DNA from: Lewinellaceae bacterium
GTDB taxonomy: Bacteria > Bacteroidota > Bacteroidia > Chitinophagales > Saprospiraceae
NCBI GenBank assembly: GCA_020636355.1
Contig: JACJYB010000013.1
Location: forward strand, 1 to 64,000
Direction of reading: 5' to 3'
Length of the DNA stretch: 64,000 nucleotides
Shown: positions 17,560-23,852 of the stretch, in pieces
Position numbering within the stretch: position 1 is the stretch's first letter
Layout of the letters: each line of letters begins with the position of its first letter
The notes under the pieces: generated by a model
The model's input: the letters and a program-made list of their open reading frames with translations, nothing else
Database searches by the model: none
Told to the model about the DNA's origin: nothing
Program-made: the position numbers and the translations under genes

Positions 17560-19329
17560 ATGAGAATTTTGGTGATCAGGATGCTCTTTCTGCTAAGCGG
17601 ATTTACCATTTCATTCCCGCTGTCAGCGCAGCATCTCCTTAATATCATCCGGGAGGAAGTTAAAATACCTTTGCGGGATGGTGTTGAATTAGGCGCGATT
17701 GTCTATCGGCCGGAAGAGCCCGGAAAATATCCCACCATTGTATACCGGACACCATATGGTGTGGACAATTACGATACCTATGCCCAGATTCCGATCAAGG
17801 CCGCCAGACGGGGCTACCTGGTATTCATGGTGGATGTCCGGGGAAGATACCGGAGTGAAGGCGAGTTTGAAGCATATCGAAATGAAAAGCTAGATGGCTA
17901 CGATGTCATCGAATGGGTGGCGCAGCATCCGCAGTCCAACGGTCGCGTGGGCACCTATGGCGGATCCTATCCGGGTATTGTACAATGGCTGGCCATGTCC
18001 CAGTCTCCTCCCCATCTCGAAGCTGCCGCACCTGAGTTGACTCCTATTGGAAGCCACCATTTTATGCATTATGGAGGGGCATTTTCACACGCATGGATTG
18101 ACTGGTTTATGCCCTACATCCTGCCGGACAAAATGAAACGTGCCCAGGATCCTACCGGTATCTGGGATGCAAGCCGGGCAACTGAAGCATGGGAGGCTTC
18201 TGACCGTCAGCCCTGGTACGACTACCGGCCGATGACCGAAATGCCTTTATTGAAGCAATATGCTCCGGAATATTATCAGTGGCTTACGCACCCGGACTCA
18301 AGCGCCTGGTGGGATTTTCTCAATGTGGAGCAGGGTTTTAAGAAAATCCGGAACCCTGCCTTACTGTTGAGTGGCTGGTACGACGCAGCTTATGGCCCTG
18401 AAGGAGCCTCCAGGGCTTTTCATAAGATGAAGGAAGAGACGGCCACCATCGAAGCCCGGCAAGATACCAGGCTGATCCTGGGTCCCTGGAATCATACATC
18501 GCTGAATAGCCGGAAAACCCGTTTTGGCGAGGTTGAATTTGCTACCAATGCCGGCCTGGACTATGACGAAGAGCTGCTTGACTGGTTCGATGAGATACTG
18601 CGAGATAAAACCGATAAAAGTCACCTGCCACCAGTCAGTATCTTTGTGATGGGAGAAAACAAATGGCGGGCGGAAAACGAATGGCCGCTGCAACGGGCGG
18701 TCACAACCTCCTTCTACCTACAAGGCTCCGGAAAAGAAAGCGATGGAAAACTAGACCGGTCCCTGCCCCCGAACGAAGAACCTGATCAATACCTGTTTGA
18801 TCCGAACTATCCGGTCTGGGATAAATCCTATGAAAAGTCATATCCATACGACCAGCGTGCCATCGAATCCCGCAAGGATGTTATGGTTTACACCTCGCAG
18901 GTGCTCGAGCAACCGATGGAAGTAACTGGTGAGATCAAGGTCGAGCTCTTTGTCAGCTCCACAGCCGCGGACACCGATTTTTCATTTACCCTTTGTGATG
19001 TATACCCGGATGGCACCTCCATCAACCTACATGGTCTCGATGCGGGCTACCTAAGGATGCGTTACCGCAATGGTCAGGATAAACAGGAATTCATGGAGCC
19101 TGGCGAAGTTTATTCGATTACGATCGGCCAGGCTTATACGTCCAATCTCTTTCAGGCGGGACACCGGATACGGATTTACGTCACCAGCAGCATGGCACCA
19201 CATTACGATCCCAATCCCAATACCGGCCGAGATATCGCGACGGAAACCGAACTTATCTCCGCAAAAAACACCATCTATCACGACCAGACACGGCCTTCAC
19301 GGGTGCTATTGCCAGTGGTGCCAAGATAG
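17560..19329 (+). CDS. Secreted CocE/NonD-family serine hydrolase
   Basis: The start is chosen at 17560 (589 aa) because it sits directly before a signal peptide (ILVIRMLFLL...FPLSAQ); the frame also contains a Met at 17524 inside the previous gene. An alpha/beta-hydrolase (X-Pro dipeptidyl-peptidase S15 / cocaine-esterase type) fold is indicated by VMVDVRGRYRSEGEF, the nucleophile motif GTYGGSYPG, and LGPWNHTS with the probable catalytic His. The C-terminal jelly-roll domain is marked by TDFSFTLCDVYPDG and PGEVYSI. These enzymes hydrolyse acyl esters, peptides or beta-lactam-like amides; the substrate is unknown. It is the last gene of the long plus-strand operon and overlaps or abuts the previous stop. 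Confidence 0.88.
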   Translation: MRILVIRMLFLLSGFTISFPLSAQHLLNIIREEVKIPLRDGVELGAIVYRPEEPGKYPTIVYRTPYGVDNYDTYAQIPIKAARRGYLVFMVDVRGRYRSEGEFEAYRNEKLDGYDVIEWVAQHPQSNGRVGTYGGSYPGIVQWLAMSQSPPHLEAAAPELTPIGSHHFMHYGGAFSHAWIDWFMPYILPDKMKRAQDPTGIWDASRATEAWEASDRQPWYDYRPMTEMPLLKQYAPEYYQWLTHPDSSAWWDFLNVEQGFKKIRNPALLLSGWYDAAYGPEGASRAFHKMKEETATIEARQDTRLILGPWNHTSLNSRKTRFGEVEFATNAGLDYDEELLDWFDEILRDKTDKSHLPPVSIFVMGENKWRAENEWPLQRAVTTSFYLQGSGKESDGKLDRSLPPNEEPDQYLFDPNYPVWDKSYEKSYPYDQRAIESRKDVMVYTSQVLEQPMEVTGEIKVELFVSSTAADTDFSFTLCDVYPDGTSINLHGLDAGYLRMRYRNGQDKQEFMEPGEVYSITIGQAYTSNLFQAGHRIRIYVTSSMAPHYDPNPNTGRDIATETELISAKNTIYHDQTRPSRVLLPVVPR

Positions 19330-19384
19330 CGGAGTTTTTATTTCCTATTGCAAGTTCCTGAGGCCATATTCAGGGTGCCTTTCC

Positions 19385-21256
19385 TCAGAAGTTGAGAATA
19401 TAACTTTGTATGTCAATATCGCTATCCAGGTTCATCTTTTTCCTCAAACGGTATCTGGCTTTTTTAACACCATCGTCAGAAACACGTAGTGTATGGGCAA
19501 TATCTTTGGAGGATAAGTTCATTTTCAGGAGTGCAATCAGCCGCATTTCACTCTTGCTGAAAGAACCAAATTCTGCTTTCAATCGATCCAAGAAATCCTG
19601 ATGCACGGACGTAAACTCTTTTCCAAATTGCTCCCAGAGTTCGTCATCGTCGCTATCACGCCGTATCATTCGCTGAATTCGCTTTGAGGAATTGTTTACT
19701 TTGCTGTCAACCGTGGATTTAAGTTGTTCAAGTTCTCCTTCCAGACTTAATAAGAATTCATTTTTCTTGGCTAGTTGGAGCGCTTTATTGGTCAGTTCTT
19801 TCTTTTTTGTTTCGAGTTTTTCTTCGACGATTTTCCTTTTTTCCTGAGCCATTTTTTTCTCACTCGCCTCTTTTTTTCTTCGTTGATTGAGCCCGAAAAT
19901 GATTGCCCCTGCTAACAGGGCCAAAAGCAAAATTCCTCCCCGGAATGCACGCTTTTTGGTTTTTTCCAAATCAACGGTTTTGTTCAGCAGGAGAATTTCG
20001 GCATCTTTTTTTTCCGTTTCGTAAATGATATTGAGTTCCTCTGCTTGCTTATCCCTCCTTTCATTGTACAGGCTGTCCTGTAAGGTTTTTGCTTTTTTCC
20101 AGAAGTCCAGAGCCCGGCCTTTGTTCCCTAGTTTTTCATGGATTTCAGCTAGGTTGGAAAGTATACTTTCCTGATCGTTGAGGTTTGGGTAATCGTCAAC
20201 AAAGCCTTCGGCGGCGTTGACATAATTCCGGGCAGCATGGCTGTCACCTGCATCTATGGCGATAAATGCGCTGTAGTTATTTACTTCTCCCAAGACGAAT
20301 TTATCATCCAGCGCTTCTGCGATTGGAATGGCTTGTTTAAAATAGAAAAGAGAAGAATCCGGTTGGTGTAGATCGCGGTAAAAGAGCTTACCCAAATTGT
20401 AATTCGCGTTCATTTCAACAAAAGGCTGCTCGGTCAATTTGGCTAGGTGAAGCCCTTCTTTAAAAGCTTTTTCTGCTTCCGCATAGCGTCCCAGTTCCTG
20501 TTTAAAATTTCCGATGTTGTTGATGGTATGGGTGGCTGCTCTCCAATTATTCATGGCATTGAAATAGTCCATCGCTTTCTCCATGGCGTCAAGGCCTTCC
20601 TCCAATTTCTTCATTTTTTCATACGTGATGCCGAGATTAAGCAGCGCGTAGCCTTTGTGGTTGTCGTTGCCTACGATTTCGAATATTCTGGAAGCCTGAA
20701 GCAATGCATCTGCCGACAATTCATAATAACCCTTTATGTTGTACGCCAATCCTTTTGACAAATACACATCTCCCATTACGATTGAATCAGGATGTTCTCT
20801 CAAGACCTCAAGGCATTTATCCAAATACGCTAAAGAGCTGTCGGGAAGTTGAAGTGTTTCGGCGATGACGGCCAGATTTCTGTAGGAAGCAGAAAGAAAA
20901 AAATACTGGTTCGTTTGCTCGAAAAATGGGATGGACTCTAACAAAACTTGCTTGCTGGAATCCAGGAAATTGTTGGCATAATAGGCATGCACCAGATTCA
21001 TAATGCTCTGTCCGTGCAATGCATTATCACCAAAATTTGCAGATTTTTCAAAGGCTTCTTTTGCAAATAATAGCGCACTATCCTGCTTATTGTTCACAAA
21101 AACACCAAAGAGGCTGTGCAGGGTTTTGATACGCTCTGTTTCGGTTAATTCCGTGTTAATTTTTAGCAGTAAACTGTCCTTTCTGCTCATTTGTGCGTCA
21201 ACTGAAATCGCAATCATGAGCAGAAAAAAGACGGTTAGGAAAATTGAAATCTTCAT
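19385..21256 (-). CDS. TPR protein with transmembrane helix and LuxR-like HTH
   Basis: Starting at 21256 (623 aa; a Met three codons earlier is possible), the protein has a signal/anchor segment ending SVDAQ and then tetratricopeptide-like repeats across ~40-390. One transmembrane helix follows (GGILLLALLAGAIIFGL, ~443-459), then a charged coiled coil (~465-530) and a C-terminal LuxR/GerE-like helix-turn-helix (SKSEMRLIALLKMNLSSKDI... to the end). This layout is common in Bacteroidota: periplasmic TPR input coupled to a cytoplasmic DNA-binding tail. It ends the operon that begins with the cytolysin-like gene, so it may regulate that operon or respond to its product. Confidence 0.85.
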   Translation of the reverse strand: MKISIFLTVFFLLMIAISVDAQMSRKDSLLLKINTELTETERIKTLHSLFGVFVNNKQDSALLFAKEAFEKSANFGDNALHGQSIMNLVHAYYANNFLDSSKQVLLESIPFFEQTNQYFFLSASYRNLAVIAETLQLPDSSLAYLDKCLEVLREHPDSIVMGDVYLSKGLAYNIKGYYELSADALLQASRIFEIVGNDNHKGYALLNLGITYEKMKKLEEGLDAMEKAMDYFNAMNNWRAATHTINNIGNFKQELGRYAEAEKAFKEGLHLAKLTEQPFVEMNANYNLGKLFYRDLHQPDSSLFYFKQAIPIAEALDDKFVLGEVNNYSAFIAIDAGDSHAARNYVNAAEGFVDDYPNLNDQESILSNLAEIHEKLGNKGRALDFWKKAKTLQDSLYNERRDKQAEELNIIYETEKKDAEILLLNKTVDLEKTKKRAFRGGILLLALLAGAIIFGLNQRRKKEASEKKMAQEKRKIVEEKLETKKKELTNKALQLAKKNEFLLSLEGELEQLKSTVDSKVNNSSKRIQRMIRRDSDDDELWEQFGKEFTSVHQDFLDRLKAEFGSFSKSEMRLIALLKMNLSSKDIAHTLRVSDDGVKKARYRLRKKMNLDSDIDIQSYILNF

Positions 21257-21273
21257 GGTCTCCATGCTTGGTT

Positions 21274-21450
21274 TTACTGCATCTCGTTGCGTATTTTTAA
21301 TCGGATCGCCTCTATTTCCTGATTTATTTCTTCCGTAAGTTCAATTTCATTTTCTTTTATTGCCTCAGCTATTTTTTTCAAGAAAGCATCCTCGTTGGGT
21401 TCACTTTTAAGAAGATCTATTAATCTATCCAATTTTTCCCGATCAGCCAT
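21274..21450 (-). CDS. 58-aa charged helical protein
   Basis: A short gene between the cytolysin-like gene and the TPR/HTH gene, with gaps of 23 and 17 bases to the chosen ends. It starts ATG at 21450 (MADREKLDRLIDLLKSEPNE) and ends at TAA 21274-21276. The sequence is rich in Glu, Lys and Ile/Leu with heptad-like spacing (IAEAIKENEIELTEEINQEI), suggesting one or two amphipathic helices. There is no signal peptide, so it should be cytoplasmic. I recognise no family. A partner or antagonist of the neighbouring regulator is one possibility. Confidence 0.6.
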   Translation of the reverse strand: MADREKLDRLIDLLKSEPNEDAFLKKIAEAIKENEIELTEEINQEIEAIRLKIRNEMQ

Positions 21451-21476
21451 AGCTTTTGTTAAGAATCATGAACTAA

Positions 21477-23018
21477 TTAGCAATTTTCGTCCTTTATTTT
21501 GAATGAAAGGCCATCCTTATATAAGGTAAAACAATATCGCTTCAGCACGTGGCCAAAGAACTTGGTTTGCATATTTTTTCTTCCGACACCGCCAAAGCCT
21601 TCCGACCTTTCGATTTCAATTTCAACATCCCAGGCACCGGGTGGAATGCTGAATGTCTTACTGTTTTCATCTTTTACTTTTATCCAATCCGGTGATTCGT
21701 ACGATACGATATCAACATTTTCGTCATCAATTTCCCGGTATTTGTAGTGCAGTTTTACCCAGGCATTGAATGATTGATAATTATTAATAACCTTAATGTC
21801 AGCATGGACGAAATCCTGAGAACTGCACTCGGTGTATGCATAATCGGTCGTGTAGCCCATTTTGGCCAGGGTATTGTCTTTCAAATAGCGAATGGTATAA
21901 GCGATGGGTAGCCCGGGATTATTACGATTATACACCGCATTCTCTCCTTCAATGACATTCCGCAGATAGCCATTGCCATTTTCATCTTTGGTGATGTTGT
22001 GTAGTTGTGAGGTGGCTTCTGCGTTGCCGCCAAGTGTGACTACCGTGACGGTAGACGTGCGAAGTATTTTATCGTATTCTGTATCAATATCCCCTTCGCT
22101 GGAAGCATAATTTAGTACGGCCTCCAGGTCAGCGGATAGTTCAGCATTTTCATTTTCAATTTTTATCATAATGATCCGGCCATATGATACTGACTTGACA
22201 TAGGCAGCAGGATTTTTTTCGTCAATGGTATTTTGCACATCAATAAGTTTTACTTGCTCGCCAAACACCGCTGAAGGAGCCAAAATGTCATCCATTGTTA
22301 CCGTATAAAATACCTGTTTAAAAACTCTTGTCGCCACCTGCTTTACATGGCTGCTTTCGATATTGAGTTGACTTTGTACCGAAGAGCCTGCCCATTTGAT
22401 GTTCATGCCTAAATCCATGCTCATTTGCTCCGACGAAAAATAGGTAGAACTCACCGAGCTGGACTGTGAAGCAATCGTATAACCGCCATCATAGACCTGA
22501 TCATTCCAGTATTCGAGCGCATTATCCAGGGCAATCTGCACACTGGAATTACTGGGGGATTCAATCAGCATGGCGCCTTTTTCGCCGATGCCCGGCAGGT
22601 CAACGCTCAACTTCATGGGACCCCGGCGGATGGAGATCGGGTCGGGTAACCCATCCAGCATGTTGCCATTGCCATACACCAGGGCTCCCGGATAAATGAC
22701 CCCGTTAGTTGGTCGCAGGGTGGCTATTTCACTAAAATTAGATTGTAGGTTGTAGTCCTTTTTAGTGCATTTGTTCACTTTTCCTCTGGAGATTTCCACA
22801 GGTTGCTCGGTAATACTTTCTGTCCGTTTTGAAGGCAGGTCGTTAATGTTTTGGGTATTGAGAAGATCCTGAGGATTGTAATTCAGGGATTTGATATACG
22901 CGTCAATATCCATCGCATCGGGATTGACAATTTCCAATGGATCATCTTTTGTGCAAGCCAGGAATACAGTGACCAGCGTCAGTATCAATATGGTTTTAAT
23001 GGAGAATAAGGAATTCAT
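21477..23018 (-). CDS. Cholesterol-dependent cytolysin-like lipoprotein
   Basis: A 513-aa protein from Met 23018 (the frame allows 23045). The signal peptide ends with a lipobox, Cys22. Family hallmarks of thiol-activated/cholesterol-dependent cytolysins run in the usual order: YPGAL (109-113), SVDLPG (138-143), ESPSNSSV (153-160), FKQVFYTV (233-240), YVKSVSYGR (273-281), TVVTLGGNAE (325-334) and NPGLPIAYTIRYLKDN (367-382). Where classical toxins carry the Trp-rich undecapeptide, this protein has ERSEGFGGVGR (470-480) with no Trp or Cys. A Thr-Leu-Tyr (498-500) lies near the C-terminus, where classical members have their sterol-recognising Thr-Leu pair. Family members oligomerise into membrane pores. 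Lipidation and the altered tip suggest a non-toxin or contact-dependent role. It is the first gene of the operon. Confidence 0.85.
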   Translation of the reverse strand: MNSLFSIKTILILTLVTVFLACTKDDPLEIVNPDAMDIDAYIKSLNYNPQDLLNTQNINDLPSKRTESITEQPVEISRGKVNKCTKKDYNLQSNFSEIATLRPTNGVIYPGALVYGNGNMLDGLPDPISIRRGPMKLSVDLPGIGEKGAMLIESPSNSSVQIALDNALEYWNDQVYDGGYTIASQSSSVSSTYFSSEQMSMDLGMNIKWAGSSVQSQLNIESSHVKQVATRVFKQVFYTVTMDDILAPSAVFGEQVKLIDVQNTIDEKNPAAYVKSVSYGRIIMIKIENENAELSADLEAVLNYASSEGDIDTEYDKILRTSTVTVVTLGGNAEATSQLHNITKDENGNGYLRNVIEGENAVYNRNNPGLPIAYTIRYLKDNTLAKMGYTTDYAYTECSSQDFVHADIKVINNYQSFNAWVKLHYKYREIDDENVDIVSYESPDWIKVKDENSKTFSIPPGAWDVEIEIERSEGFGGVGRKNMQTKFFGHVLKRYCFTLYKDGLSFKIKDENC

Positions 23019-23366
23019 ACTACTTGGTTTTAACAATTGTTCCAAGTTTATAGGAATATCCTACAGCGATCAAGTTTCAAGGGTGGACAAAGGGTGGACA
23101 GAATACTACAATTAGCATATGTTATTGATTATCAGCTGTTTGAATTCAACATCTATCCATATATTGAAATTACTGATGGTAGTCCCAAATCCATGAAAAT
23201 CATTCTCCCTTGAGCAATTAAGTCTGGAATAATCCAAAAATCTTGGATTCGGAAAACAATATGGAGATGGTATAAATAACGGGTGGGTAAATAAATATAA
23301 ACGCTGTACATGAAACTAGGGCATCTAAAATAAAAAGCCTGATCAAAAGATCAGGCTTCTACTAAG
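23019..23366. other. Intergenic region upstream of the cytolysin-like gene
   Basis: It holds the presumed promoter of the minus-strand cytolysin operon and the tRNA terminator. A short direct repeat, GGGTGGACA twice with a 2-base spacer (23081-23100), is visible ~65 bases before the cytolysin start. No coding sequence is supported. Confidence 0.4.
23332..23358 (-). terminator. Intrinsic terminator of tRNA-Pro
   Basis: A perfect 10-bp stem AAGCCTGATC/GATCAGGCTT (23335-23344 with 23349-23358) with a 4-nt loop. On the minus strand it is followed by a T-rich run (TTTTTATTTT), directly after the tRNA 3' end. Confidence 0.85.
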
Positions 23367-23441
23367 TCGGGGTGGTAGGATTCGAACCTACGACCCCCTG
23401 CTCCCAAAGCAGGTACGCTAACCGGACTGCGCTACACCCCG
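23367..23441 (-). tRNA. tRNA-Pro (anticodon TGG)
   Basis: A 75-nt cloverleaf on the minus strand. The acceptor stem is CGGGGTG/CACCCCG, there is a D-arm region with GGTTA, the anticodon stem is CCTGC/GCAGG with loop TTTGGGA (anticodon TGG), the T-arm is GTAGG-TTCGAAT-CCTAC, and the discriminator is A. CCA is not encoded. Confidence 0.95.
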
Positions 23442-23477
23442 AACTTTAAATTCTTTACCTCTCAACTGTTTGAGAAG

Positions 23478-23624
23478 GCGCGGTAGTATTTGAACTTCCC
23501 GAGGTCCTGCGACCCTCCCGACATAAGTCGGGATACGCTAACCGGACTGCCTGCCCGTCCGTAGCCTTTGGCGAAGGCGGGCGCTACCTGTCCGACGTTA
23601 GCCTTAGCATAGGCGGACTCCCCG
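23478..23624 (-). pseudogene. Degenerate tandem copy of tRNA-Pro split by palindromic elements
   Basis: It shares with the intact tRNA the block TACGCTAACCGGACTGC (forward strand, 23534-23550), the T-arm remnant GGTAGTATTTGAAC and the flank GAACTTTAAA...CAACTG.TTGA. The anticodon arm is replaced by a TCCCGAC/GTCGGGA hairpin. Two palindromic units sit on either side of a surviving GCGCTAC. A third, fainter unit may begin near 23655. The copy cannot fold as a functional tRNA. Confidence 0.7.
23551..23618. repeat. Two REP-like palindromic elements
   Basis: Unit 1 (23551-23583) has an imperfect palindrome with GCCCG...CGGGC ends and the core TAGCCTTTGGCGAAGG. Unit 2 (23590-23618) is GTCCG...CGGAC with the core TTAGCCTTAGCATAGG. 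The shared TAGCCTT core and GC-rich ends suggest one family of dispersed palindromes of the kind common in Bacteroidota intergenic DNA. Confidence 0.6.
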
Positions 23625-23852
23625 AACTTTAAACTTTTCACCCTCCAACTGCTTGAAAAGGGTACTTCACGTTTGAACCATTAAATGGTTCCTTCGAAAG
23701 GAACGCAAAACTATTATTTTCTTCCGTCATTATCCAAATTTAAACCATAAAGAATTTACGGGATGTTCTAACCCTTTTCCGCCATCTATGGCTTCATCTA
23801 GCTTTCCTGAACTTGTGGAGACCGAGGAAATAACGCACAGGAGTTTAGCTTC

